This document shows, piece after piece, positions 26,029 to 34,567 of a DNA stretch of 64,000 nucleotides (the first letter of the stretch is position 1; every line of letters begins with the position of its first letter). The stretch comes from Litorimonas sp964414555. Lineage in GTDB: Bacteria; Pseudomonadota; Alphaproteobacteria; Caulobacterales; Maricaulaceae. A model generated the notes under the pieces. The model was given only the letters and a program-made list of their open reading frames with translations. It was not told the DNA's origin and did not search any database. The stretch spans positions 1 through 64,000 of the forward strand of contig CAYPWW010000004.1 of assembly GCA_964414555.1 (NCBI GenBank). The letters run 5' to 3'. The translations under genes and the position numbers were made by a program.

Positions 26029-27008
26029 AGCGCCGCAATAGCCGCCAGATCGAAGTCTTCTCCATGTCTGCGATTGACTTGTTCGCCGCCGCTATGGGCG
26101 CCTTTGCGTTACTGGCAATTATCCTGCTTCCTTATTACCAGAATGAACTGCGCGAGAAGACGCCAGACAACGCCATTGCAGAACTGCTCCGTGCCGCACA
26201 GGACAGCTCTGTCGAGACCGAAGAAAAACGAAAGGCTCTAGAGGCCAAGCGCTCGGCCCAAGCCCGCAATGTTAGCGATATAAAATCTGAGGCCACGGAA
26301 CTTCTGGAACGCCTGCGAGCGGCAGAGGCAACCTTGTTGGAAAAACAAGCTGCCGCGACCCCACCGCCCGCCGTTGTGACGCCCGAACCTGTCGCGGAAG
26401 AACCGGGTCCGACACCTGAACCTGCAACCGTCTCTTTCCGCTTTCTGGGCATGAAAACCAAAGCTGATGACGTTGTGATTGCCGTGGATATGAGCCGCTG
26501 TATGGGCGGGCATGAGGCGAGCGTGAACCGCGCAGTTGAACGGATTGTCTCGTCGTTGCAGGACAATCATGCCGTTAAAGTTGTCGGCTTTCAGCAAACC
26601 GATGCCGGCCCGCGAATTCGCCAATGGCCCAGCTCTGGCAGTTTGCGTCAGATCAATGCGGGCGGGACAAAAACCGCCGCGATTGATTTCACGAAGGGCC
26701 TGACGCGACAGCTAGGTGGCTCTGCTTCTATGCTGGATGCGTTTGACAAAATGCTGGCGGGTCCGGGGCAGGCGATCTTCCTTGTCTCTGATGGTCTCCC
26801 CAATCCGCGCGCGAACAATGGATTATCACCGGAACGCCTCATCGCAGAGATCACGCGCCGAAATGCAGGTCGCAAGGAAATCCATTCCGTCGTCGTCGGA
26901 AATTACTTCGACTTTCGTGGCACGGTCGAATTCATGGAACGCCTCGCAGGCCAAAACGGCGGAGATTTCATGGCGCTGGCCTCGACCTCATCCGGCGTGT
27001 GTGATTAG
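26025..27008 (+). CDS. Membrane-anchored VWA protein with MotB-like helix (paralogue 2, altered metal site)
   Basis: This 327-residue protein is a tandem paralogue of the preceding protein. It has the same N-terminal motif FSMSAIDLFAAAMGAF with Asp18 in the membrane helix, then a coiled-coil-like region, a Pro/Glu-rich linker (about 112-134) and a VWA domain. The metal-binding motif has changed from DxSGS to DMSRC (155-159), so the third ligand Ser is Cys. The later Thr of paralogue 1 is replaced in GGSASMLDAF, while LVSDGLPN is kept. Metal binding may be lost or altered, suggesting a structural partner or a heterodimer with paralogue 1. It ends 10 bases before the proton-channel gene. Confidence 0.85.
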   Translation: MKRRNSRQIEVFSMSAIDLFAAAMGAFALLAIILLPYYQNELREKTPDNAIAELLRAAQDSSVETEEKRKALEAKRSAQARNVSDIKSEATELLERLRAAEATLLEKQAAATPPPAVVTPEPVAEEPGPTPEPATVSFRFLGMKTKADDVVIAVDMSRCMGGHEASVNRAVERIVSSLQDNHAVKVVGFQQTDAGPRIRQWPSSGSLRQINAGGTKTAAIDFTKGLTRQLGGSASMLDAFDKMLAGPGQAIFLVSDGLPNPRANNGLSPERLIAEITRRNAGRKEIHSVVVGNYFDFRGTVEFMERLAGQNGGDFMALASTSSGVCD

Positions 27009-27017
27009 GAGTAAGTT

Positions 27018-27824
27018 ATGAAAATTGATTTCATCAGACGGCTATTCGTATTTCTCGTTGCCATTGTCGGCGCGATTGTCACAATCGGTATAATCCGACT
27101 GCTGGCCAGTCCGGGCTTGCAAGAAATTCTGCTGGATGCGGACGCAGATTTTTGGCCGTTCACCGTGCAGAACGTTATGTGGGTCGCGCTGTTCATCGGC
27201 TTCGGTGAGCTATTCCTGCGCTGGTCCGCCGCCAGTGATGAGCAGAACCAGCTCAAGCGCGGTTACTTGCCGACCGACGGTCGCGCGCTGAACCCCGATG
27301 TGTTGGGCCGGATCAAGACGGGCATATCCGAGCGCCGCTTTGGCCTCGATGCGTTTCTGCCGCGTATGATTAGCCGCACGATCGATCAATACCGGATGAG
27401 CGGGAATGAGGATCAGGCGATCTCTGTCCTAAATTCCAGTCTTGAGCTTTACATGCATGAGATCGATTTGCGCTATTCCATGCTGCGCTATCTGACGTGG
27501 TTGATTCCGTCGCTTGGCTTTATCGGGACGGTCATGGGCATCATGTTTGCCCTGCAATATGCGGGCGTGCCGGCCAATGCCGAAGCCGATGATTTTCTCT
27601 ATCAAGTGACGTCGCGTTTGGGCGTGGCCTTTACGACGACGCTCCTCGCGCTGGTCATGTCCGCCGTCTTGGTCTTGATCCAGAGCCTCGTCCAAAACAA
27701 AGAAGAACGCGCCTTGAATGAAGCCGGACAATATTGTCTCGACAATTTGATCCTGCGCCTCGGTGACGGGCCAGATGCCGTTGTGGTTAGTGAGGGCGTC
27801 GATGCGAAAGCCTTTTCAACATGA
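27018..27824 (+). CDS. MotA/TolQ/ExbB family proton-channel protein
   Basis: This 268-residue inner-membrane protein has about four membrane segments (roughly 8-29, 47-66, 158-183, 200-224). The third contains the family signature IPSLGFIGTVMGIMFAL and the fourth LGVAFTTTLLALVMSAVLVL, both characteristic of ExbB/TolQ/MotA stators that conduct protons and move B-type partners. The two preceding genes encode single-helix proteins with an Asp in a MotB-like position, so the three probably form one complex. There is no flagellar, TonB or Tol gene nearby. The start has AGGAG upstream (27008-27012). The stop overlaps the next gene by 4 bases. Confidence 0.92.
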   Translation: MKIDFIRRLFVFLVAIVGAIVTIGIIRLLASPGLQEILLDADADFWPFTVQNVMWVALFIGFGELFLRWSAASDEQNQLKRGYLPTDGRALNPDVLGRIKTGISERRFGLDAFLPRMISRTIDQYRMSGNEDQAISVLNSSLELYMHEIDLRYSMLRYLTWLIPSLGFIGTVMGIMFALQYAGVPANAEADDFLYQVTSRLGVAFTTTLLALVMSAVLVLIQSLVQNKEERALNEAGQYCLDNLILRLGDGPDAVVVSEGVDAKAFST

Positions 27825-29365
27825 CCGACGATTGGAAAGCTCCACATGAGCGGGATGCGTTTGCTGTGCGCGATGAACGTGCGCCGCTTGGCAAATGGTT
27901 CGTTGGATTTCTGGCGTTACTACTGGTCGCGATTGGTGCGATCTGGCTGGCGTCGAAAGTCGTCATTGCTGATGACGTTCCGACGATTGAGCGTGCAGAA
28001 AAAGCTGACACGCCAGATCCAGAAAAACCACAAGCGCCAAAATCCGCTGATGATGAAGCGTGGGTCAAAGCGCTGGAGACCGATACGCTAGAGGGCTACC
28101 GCGCCTATCTCGCCGCTTTTCCAAATGGTCGCCACGTCGAGGATGCCCAGCGCTTAATTAATGAGTTTGACGACAAGGCCTGGGCCGTCGCCGAGGAACG
28201 CTATACGATTGCGGGCTATGAGGATTATCTGGAGGCTTGGCCAGAAGGCCTACACGCGAATGAAGCGCGCGAACGTATCGCCGCGATCAAAGCCGAGGAA
28301 GAAGCGCGTCGGAAGAACGCCGAAGAGGCCGCTCGCCAAGAAGCCGCTGCATGGAAATCTGCCGCCGAGACGAATACGATTCCCGCCTATGAGGGCTATC
28401 TCTCCAAATTCCCCAGCGGTAAAAATGCCCCCGAGGCGCAGTCCCGTATTGATCGTTTGCGCGCGACCCAAGCGGATGAGGCGGCGTGGACCGTGGCCAA
28501 AACCTCGAACACCGCCGATGCCTACCAGCAATACCTGACGAGCTTTCCGCAAGGGGCGCATGTCGCCGAAGCGATTGCCGCCATTGAAAATCTCCGCCCC
28601 TCGGCGGGCAAGACCTTTAAGGACTGCGCGACCTGTCCGACGATGGTCAGCCTGCCGGCTGGCACGGCGGAACTCGGCGCGTCTAATGCGGATGGTGCGG
28701 CCCGCGCGAATGAGAAACCTGCGCGACCTGTGACCTTCACCAATATGTTCGCGATCGGCGTGACGGAAGTGACCTTTGCCGAATACGGCGAGTGTGTGTC
28801 GGCGGGCGGTTGCAAAGGTTTGCCATCAGACAATGGCTGGGGCGGCGCTAATCGCCCCGTTATTAATGTCAGCTGGTCCGACGCCGTGGCTTACGCACAG
28901 TGGTTGTCCAATACGACGGGTAAGTCTTACGCCCTGCCATCTGGCGCGCAGTGGGAATATGCGGCGCGCGGCGGGGACACCGGCATTTATCCGGGCGGCT
29001 CGACTGCGGCGCTCTGTGCCTTTGCCAATGGCGCGTCTGCCGAATCTGGCCTTGGTTGGGCCAATGCGGACTGCACAGACCCGGCGGCAGATCGTACGAC
29101 GCCTGCGGGGATGCTGTCGGCGAATAAATTCGGGACGAAAGATATGATCGGCAATGTTGCGGAATGGGTGCTGGATTGTAACACGCTGAACCTCCGCGAT
29201 GCGCCTGTCGACGGTAGTGCGGATCAGCGGGGGTCATGTAACCAACGCGTTGTGCGCGGCGGGTCTTGGTTCTCTGGCCCAGCGGACTTGCGCTATGCGG
29301 CGCGACTGGTGCAACGCCGCGGCGACAGCAATGATTTCACAGGTTTCCGGGTCGTTCGAAACTGA
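27821..29365 (+). CDS. Membrane-anchored SUMF1-fold protein with four helical repeats
   Basis: This 514-residue protein has one N-terminal membrane helix (about 25-47), then four repeats of about 40 residues on the pattern AWxxAxxxxTxxAYxxYL followed by FPxGxHxxEA (residues about 77-260). A C-terminal SUMF1/formylglycine-generating-enzyme fold follows (KDCATCPTMVSLPAG, NEKPARPVTF, WSDAVAYAQWLSNTTG, NVAEWVLDC, RVVRGGSWF, TGFRVVRN). The segment after GGSW lacks the paired cysteines used by catalytic FGE enzymes, so it is probably a binding or structural domain. It should face the periplasm. It overlaps the proton-channel gene by 4 bases, tying it to the same complex. Confidence 0.9.
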   Translation: MTDDWKAPHERDAFAVRDERAPLGKWFVGFLALLLVAIGAIWLASKVVIADDVPTIERAEKADTPDPEKPQAPKSADDEAWVKALETDTLEGYRAYLAAFPNGRHVEDAQRLINEFDDKAWAVAEERYTIAGYEDYLEAWPEGLHANEARERIAAIKAEEEARRKNAEEAARQEAAAWKSAAETNTIPAYEGYLSKFPSGKNAPEAQSRIDRLRATQADEAAWTVAKTSNTADAYQQYLTSFPQGAHVAEAIAAIENLRPSAGKTFKDCATCPTMVSLPAGTAELGASNADGAARANEKPARPVTFTNMFAIGVTEVTFAEYGECVSAGGCKGLPSDNGWGGANRPVINVSWSDAVAYAQWLSNTTGKSYALPSGAQWEYAARGGDTGIYPGGSTAALCAFANGASAESGLGWANADCTDPAADRTTPAGMLSANKFGTKDMIGNVAEWVLDCNTLNLRDAPVDGSADQRGSCNQRVVRGGSWFSGPADLRYAARLVQRRGDSNDFTGFRVVRN

Positions 29366-29423
29366 TCCAAGGCTGAAGCCTCTGTTCATGGCGCGCTCAG
29401 GCAAAATCTGCTATGGCATAGCC

Positions 29424-30575
29424 ATGATGATACGCGCTCTAACCGTTTCGCTCCTTCTTGGCGTTTTCGCGACCCCTGCCTTTGCGCAGGATTCGACGCA
29501 GACGAACCCGAATACGACACAGACAGATCGATCTGAGGAAGACTATCGTAACTCTAAGAAAAAGCGCGATAGCGGCGATATTTTTGAAGATCTGATTACA
29601 AATCCGAATGGCACAGGTAGCGGCGGAATTTGGGGCGGAGAGGTCAAAGCCATTGACCGCTTACCTGCTGACTCACGCCGTCATCTGAACAAACGCCGCG
29701 CAGTCGCCATGGCAGGCGCAGGTGTAGGTGAGCCCATTGATGCGGCCTATGAGCCATCAGATGAGGCAAAAACCGACCCGACGCTGGAAGCCGATGAGCG
29801 CGCCGCGTGGGAAGAAATGATGGAAGAGGCGAATTCTGGCATGGGGGCCGGGACAGGTACGACGCCCGGCCAAGGCCAAGGCCAAGGAACTGGACAAGAC
29901 GCAGGGCAGGGCGGACAGCCTGGCGCTGGACAACAGGGCACCGGCCAATCAAGCAGCGGCCAAGGTCAACAGTCTGGCCAGCCGTCCGGGCAACAGCAAG
30001 GTCAGGGTCAATCGCCTGCTGGCAGCACAGCTGGCAGTTCGCGCAACACATCGCCATTACGGGGCGGGTCGAGCACGTCGGCCTCGGATATTTTAAGCCG
30101 GATCAAGGGTCGTGCGCCCTCTGGTGGTGGCGCGGGCCAAGGTCAAACATCTGGTCAGCAAGCTGGCACGGGTTCCTCGCCAAGCGGGCAGCCGAGTGGT
30201 CAAGTTGGTCAGGGTCAAACGCAGGGTGCACAGCCCGGTAGCCAACAAGGTCAAGGTCAGAGCCAAAACCAGATCCAAAACCAAAGCCAAGATCAGGGCC
30301 AGGGTCAAGGTCAAGGACAAGCTCAGCAAGACGGCGCTGATGCGGGAGACGCACAGGCTTCGTCTGACGCAGCGGCTCAAGGTCAAGCGCAGGCCGAAGG
30401 CGATGCCGCTGCGCAAGCCGCAGCTGAAGCGCAAGGCACCAACACGGCGGCCGAGGCCGCAGCTCACGCAGAGACCATGTCCCCGCTAGAGCGGCTGAAG
30501 CGCACGCCTGTTGAGACAAAGCCAACAGGCGGTCAATCCAGTGCAGCAGATTATCTGAAGCGCAAAAAAGACTAA
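29424..30575 (+). CDS. Secreted Gly/Gln-rich low-complexity protein
   Basis: The protein has a signal peptide (MMIRALTVSLLLGVFATPAF, then AQ) followed by about 115 ordinary residues (EDYRNSKKKRDSGDIFEDL, IWGGEVKAIDRLPAD). A long disordered region is dominated by GQ, SGQ and NQ units, and the C-terminus is Ala/Glu-rich and basic (SPLERLKRTPVE, DYLKRKKD). Starts at 29388, 29424 and 29427 are all possible. I chose 29424 because it puts the signal peptide first. It lies 58 bases after the SUMF1 gene on the same strand and is probably the last gene of the cluster. Such composition suggests a flexible spacer, a matrix component or a condensate-forming protein. The function is unknown. Confidence 0.75.
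   Translation: MMIRALTVSLLLGVFATPAFAQDSTQTNPNTTQTDRSEEDYRNSKKKRDSGDIFEDLITNPNGTGSGGIWGGEVKAIDRLPADSRRHLNKRRAVAMAGAGVGEPIDAAYEPSDEAKTDPTLEADERAAWEEMMEEANSGMGAGTGTTPGQGQGQGTGQDAGQGGQPGAGQQGTGQSSSGQGQQSGQPSGQQQGQGQSPAGSTAGSSRNTSPLRGGSSTSASDILSRIKGRAPSGGGAGQGQTSGQQAGTGSSPSGQPSGQVGQGQTQGAQPGSQQGQGQSQNQIQNQSQDQGQGQGQGQAQQDGADAGDAQASSDAAAQGQAQAEGDAAAQAAAEAQGTNTAAEAAAHAETMSPLERLKRTPVETKPTGGQSSAADYLKRKKD
29868..30330 (+). repeat. Degenerate repeat tract encoding GQ-rich low complexity
   Basis: The DNA repeats CCAAGG/GGTCAA hexamers in imperfect tandem (for example GGCCAAGGCCAAGG near 29868 and GGTCAAGGTCAAGG near 30303), interrupted by Ser/Pro codons and a unique patch around 30060-30120. The repeats stay in frame and give Gly-Gln pairs. 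Slippage could change protein length between strains. Confidence 0.7.
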
Positions 30576-30577
30576 TC

Positions 30578-31078
30578 TTGGCTGACGTTCAGATTCGTCC
30601 TGAGACATCGGTAGATCACGCCGCTGTCCGATCGCTGACGCAGGCCGCTTTTGCACCTATGCCGTTCAGTGATGGGTCCGAGCCGGCGATTATCGAACGT
30701 TTACGCACAAATGGTCAGATGACATTGGCGCTGGTAGCGGAATGTGATGGTAAAGTCGTGGGCCAGATTAACTTTTCTCCTGTCACGCTGTCACACAGGC
30801 AAGGTCAGTGGATCGGCCTTGGTCCAGTTGCCGTCCAACCAAACCTGCAAGGCATGGGTATTGGTGGCCAGCTTATTCGTGCGGGGCTCGCGCAGATTAA
30901 AGCGAAGGGTGCAGATGGCTGTGTTCTGATCGGCAATCCTGAGATCTACAGCCGCTTTGGATTTCGCAATCGGGACGGCCTAACCTATGGCAGTCTTGCG
31001 CAAGAGAAGGTGCAATATCTGGCGTTCAAGGATGAGGTGCCAAAAGGCGAGATCATATTCGCCTCTGCATTTGATTAG
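30578..31078 (+). CDS. GNAT family N-acetyltransferase
   Basis: This 166-residue acetyltransferase is of the YhbS type. The acetyl-CoA-binding region is GLGPVAVQPNLQGMGIGGQLI, with the Q/RxxGxG/A motif as QGMGIG. It is followed by GADGCVLIGNPEIYSRFGF, a segment typical of this subgroup. It starts with TTG at 30578, 2 bases after the preceding stop, so it may be translationally coupled to the cluster above, though its role there is unclear. The substrate is unknown. A bidirectional terminator follows. Confidence 0.9.
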   Translation: MADVQIRPETSVDHAAVRSLTQAAFAPMPFSDGSEPAIIERLRTNGQMTLALVAECDGKVVGQINFSPVTLSHRQGQWIGLGPVAVQPNLQGMGIGGQLIRAGLAQIKAKGADGCVLIGNPEIYSRFGFRNRDGLTYGSLAQEKVQYLAFKDEVPKGEIIFASAFD

Positions 31079-31084
31079 TTCATG

Positions 31085-31115
31085 AAAAAGCCCGCTCGGA
31101 TGAGCGGGCTTTTTC
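31085..31115. terminator. Bidirectional terminator between the GNAT gene and acnA
   Basis: AAAAAGCCCGCTC pairs with GAGCGGGCTTTTT around a 4-base loop (GGAT). With A residues on the left and T residues on the right it serves both converging genes. Confidence 0.92.
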
Positions 31116-31135
31116 TATTTAATTAAACGGAGGTT

Positions 31136-33826
31136 TTACGCGGCCTGTTTTGCCTCGGCGGCGAGGTTACGCAGCACATAGTGCAGGATGCCTTCGTTCT
31201 TATAATACTCATGCTCGTTATCGGTATCGATCCGCACATTCGTCGTGATCGTTTTCGTCGAGCCGTCGGCCATTGTGATGTCAACGTCCAGCGTACCGCG
31301 CGGCCTCAGGCCTGCGATGCCGGAAATACTGACGGTTTCATTACCCGTCAGGCCAAGTTTCTCCCAGCTTTCACCCGCTTGGAATTCCAGCGGCAGAACA
31401 CCCATCCCGATCAAGTTCGAACGGTGAATTCGCTCAAAGCTAGACGCGATGACGGCTTTGACACCCAGCAAGATTGTGCCCTTGGCAGCCCAGTCACGCG
31501 ACGAACCATTGCCGTAAAGCGAACCTGCAAAGATCACGAGGTCTTTGTCGGCGGCTTTATATTTTTGCGCGGCGTCAAAGATCGGCATGATTTCGCCGGT
31601 TGGGACATATTTCGTTACGCCCCCCGTTGTGCCGGGGGCCATCAGGTTTTTGATGCGGATATTGGCGAATGTGCCGCGCATCATGACTTCGTGGTTCCCG
31701 CGACGGGAGCCAAAGGAGTTAAATTCTGGCTTCGGCACTTTGTTATCCGAGAGGTAATCGCCCGCCGGACCATCATGTTTGATAGAGCCAGCCGGACTGA
31801 TGTGGTCTGTCGTGATCGAGTCACCCAGTAGGGCAAGGATCGACGCGCCTTTCACATCTTCCACGGCGTCAGGCGTCGCGCTCATGCCGTCGAAATATGG
31901 TGGGTTACGGACATATGTGGACTTTGGCTTCCAGTTATATGTCTTGCCGCCGGATACTTTGATGTCGCGCCATTGCTTGTCGCCTTTGAAGACGTCAGCA
32001 TAACGATCAGTGAACATCTGACGTGTGATGACTTTGCGCACGACCTCTGCGATTTCCGCGGATGTCGGCCAGAGGTCTTTCAGGAAGACTTCATTGCCCT
32101 CATGATCGACACCCAGTGGGTCAGCGTCAAAATCATGATGCATGGACCCGGCCAGTGCATAGGCCACAACGAGTGGCGGCGACGCGAGGAAGTTCGCTTT
32201 GATGTCCGGCCCGATGCGGCCTTCGAAGTTGCGGTTACCCGACAGGACCGAGCAAGAGACCAGATCGCCATCGGCAATCGCCTTGGACAGCGGCGCCGCG
32301 AGTGGGCCAGAGTTACCGATACAAGTCGTGCAACCATAGCCAACAACGTCAAAGCCCAATGCGTCCAGATCGTCCTGCAATCCGGACTTTTCGAGATATT
32401 CGCCCACGACCTGAGAGCCGGGAGCTGTGGAGGTCTTGACCCATGGTTTGACAGTTAGGCCCTTCTCGCGCGCCTTTTTGGCGACGAGGCCGGCGGCCAT
32501 CATAACGGAAGGGTTGGAGGTGTTGGTACAGGACGTAATCGCCGCGATCACAACATCACCGTGGTCGAGAGCATATCCGTATTCCGGAATGTCTATCGCG
32601 CTATCGCCTGTGGGTGTTTTGTTGAATTCGTCACGCAGGATTTTCGCGAACTTAACACTTGCGCCTTTCAGATCGAAGCGGTCTTGCGGGCGTTTCGGGC
32701 CAGAAATGGCAGGACGCACGCTGCTCATGTCGAGGGCGATTGTGCTGGTGAAAGTTGGTGTGGAATTGTCGCGCCAGAAACCCTGCTGCTTGGCGTAAGC
32801 TTCGACGAGGGCGATACGCGCTTCGTCACGGCCTGTGGCTTGAAGATAGCGGAGTGTGTCTTCGTCGACCGGGAAGAAGCCGCATGTCGCGCCGTATTCC
32901 GGAGCCATATTGGCAAGTGTCGCCTGATCTTCCAAGGACAGGTGGTCCAGACCTGCGCCGTAGAATTCGACGAATTTCCCGACAACGCCTTTTTCGCGCA
33001 GCATTTCCACAACACGCAGGACGAGGTCTGTCGCGGTGGAGCCTTCTGGCAATTTGCCTGTCAGCTCAAAGCCGACGACTTCGGGAATCAACATAGAGAT
33101 CGGCTGGCCCAACATCGCGGCTTCGGCCTCAATGCCGCCAACACCCCAACCCAGGACCGACAGGCCATTGATCATCGTTGTGTGGGAGTCTGTTCCGACC
33201 AGCGTGTCGGGGAAGGCATAGGTCTTGCCGTCAGCTGTTTTTGTCCAAACTGTCTGCGCTAGGTTTTCGAGGTTCACCTGATGGCAGATACCTGTTCCGG
33301 GAGGCACGACGGAGAAATTATCAAACGCCGTCTGACCCCATTTCAGGAAGTCATAACGCTCCATATTGCGCTCATACTCGCGCTGGACGTTTTTCTTTTC
33401 CGCTTCGGGTGTGCCGAAATAATCGACCATGACGGAATGGTCGATGACCAGATGCACAGGGTTCAGCGGGTTAATCGCTTCGGGCGAACCGCCCAGTTCC
33501 ACAATCGCGTCGCGCATGGAGGCGAGGTCCACAACGGCTGGCACGCCGGTGAAATCCTGCATCAGAACCCGTGCGGGACGATAGGCGATCTCATGGGTTG
33601 AGGTCTTTGTCTTCAGCCAATCCGCAACGGCTTGAATGTCTTCTTTTTTGACGGTGTTACCGTCTTCATGGCGGAGCAGGTTTTCCAGCAAGACCTTCAA
33701 GGAGCGTGGCAGTTTCGAGATGCCGGACAGACCGTTTTTCTCTGCCTCTCCCAGATCGTAATATGTGTAAGTGCCGCCGCGCACGCTCATCTCGCGTTCG
33801 CAGTTAAAACTGTCCAGTGAAGCCAT
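31136..33826 (-). CDS. acnA: Aconitate hydratase A
   Basis: This [4Fe-4S] enzyme of the TCA and glyoxylate cycles interconverts citrate and isocitrate. Its 896 residues match the AcnA/IRP type. The cluster cysteines lie in ITSCTNTSNPSVM and in GCTTCIGNSGPL. Other landmarks are GTDSHTTMINGLSVLGWGVG, DSITTDHISPAGSI and the swivel-domain segment GSLYGNGSSRDWAAKG. The start MASLDSFNCE at 33826 is typical. It is transcribed alone, with 114 bases of upstream sequence before yciB, and ends at the shared bidirectional terminator. Confidence 0.98.
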   Translation of the reverse strand: MASLDSFNCEREMSVRGGTYTYYDLGEAEKNGLSGISKLPRSLKVLLENLLRHEDGNTVKKEDIQAVADWLKTKTSTHEIAYRPARVLMQDFTGVPAVVDLASMRDAIVELGGSPEAINPLNPVHLVIDHSVMVDYFGTPEAEKKNVQREYERNMERYDFLKWGQTAFDNFSVVPPGTGICHQVNLENLAQTVWTKTADGKTYAFPDTLVGTDSHTTMINGLSVLGWGVGGIEAEAAMLGQPISMLIPEVVGFELTGKLPEGSTATDLVLRVVEMLREKGVVGKFVEFYGAGLDHLSLEDQATLANMAPEYGATCGFFPVDEDTLRYLQATGRDEARIALVEAYAKQQGFWRDNSTPTFTSTIALDMSSVRPAISGPKRPQDRFDLKGASVKFAKILRDEFNKTPTGDSAIDIPEYGYALDHGDVVIAAITSCTNTSNPSVMMAAGLVAKKAREKGLTVKPWVKTSTAPGSQVVGEYLEKSGLQDDLDALGFDVVGYGCTTCIGNSGPLAAPLSKAIADGDLVSCSVLSGNRNFEGRIGPDIKANFLASPPLVVAYALAGSMHHDFDADPLGVDHEGNEVFLKDLWPTSAEIAEVVRKVITRQMFTDRYADVFKGDKQWRDIKVSGGKTYNWKPKSTYVRNPPYFDGMSATPDAVEDVKGASILALLGDSITTDHISPAGSIKHDGPAGDYLSDNKVPKPEFNSFGSRRGNHEVMMRGTFANIRIKNLMAPGTTGGVTKYVPTGEIMPIFDAAQKYKAADKDLVIFAGSLYGNGSSRDWAAKGTILLGVKAVIASSFERIHRSNLIGMGVLPLEFQAGESWEKLGLTGNETVSISGIAGLRPRGTLDVDITMADGSTKTITTNVRIDTDNEHEYYKNEGILHYVLRNLAAEAKQAA

Positions 33827-33940
33827 GAGACATCCATCCTGATTTATGGGTTCTAAGTGTTGCGCGGCTTATGCCAGCGTGTCCGGGAGTTTTCAATGTG
33901 AGAAAGCGTTCAACCTTACTGCAATCTTGCGAAGGCCGCT

Positions 33941-34567
33941 TTAGCTTTTGAAGGTACCGTGTTTTTGCAAAAAAGGGATTTGTGCCAAGGTGAACACAAG
34001 GGTCAGAGGCATAAAGCCAAAGACCTTGAAAGAGGCCCAAAACATCTCAGAGAAGCTCCGCCAGATGAACTCATTCAGGATCGCCATGGCGAAAAAGAAC
34101 AGCGCCCAACGCACGGCCAGCGTCCGCCATGCGGCATCTGGCATCTCGACGGCTTCGCCCATCAGAAGCTTTAGCGCGTTTTTTCGGAACACCACGCCGC
34201 CCAAAATCACGACCCCGTAGAGTGCATTTAGAAAGGTCGGCTTTTGATAGATGAAGCGCTTGTCGCCCGTCAGCCAAGCGATCAGGGCCGAGCCACCGAT
34301 CACAACGGTGGAAAAGACTAACAAGGCGGAGACGCGTTTATAACGTACCCAGCCTACAAGAAGCATGATGGTCGCCGCGACGGCCAACACAGCTGCCGCC
34401 CAGATCAGAGCTTCATCGGGATTGTCACGCTTCCAATAAAGAAAGCTCGCGAAGAACAGCAGCAGCGGCCCGAAATCAATCCAGGCCGGCAGCTTTTGTT
34501 TCGCAGGTGCGGAGGCGGGAGCTGAGTCTGCCGTGGCAGTGTCTTCCTTGGCCGTGTCTTCCGTCAT
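33941..34567 (-). CDS. Inner-membrane protein YciB/IspZ (septation protein A)
   Basis: This 208-residue multi-pass membrane protein belongs to the YciB family, linked to cell-envelope synthesis and septation in enterobacteria. After a soluble Ala/Thr/Asp-rich N-terminus of about 28 residues come five or six helices and the family segments DFGPLLLFFASF, GDKRFIYQKPTFLNALYG, WRTLAVRWALFFFAMAILNE and FSEMFWASFKVFGF. The start is one base after the stop of the upstream AGCS gene on the same strand, so the two are probably co-transcribed. The long charged N-terminus is more than usual for the family. Confidence 0.93.
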   Translation of the reverse strand: MTEDTAKEDTATADSAPASAPAKQKLPAWIDFGPLLLFFASFLYWKRDNPDEALIWAAAVLAVAATIMLLVGWVRYKRVSALLVFSTVVIGGSALIAWLTGDKRFIYQKPTFLNALYGVVILGGVVFRKNALKLLMGEAVEMPDAAWRTLAVRWALFFFAMAILNEFIWRSFSEMFWASFKVFGFMPLTLVFTLAQIPFLQKHGTFKS

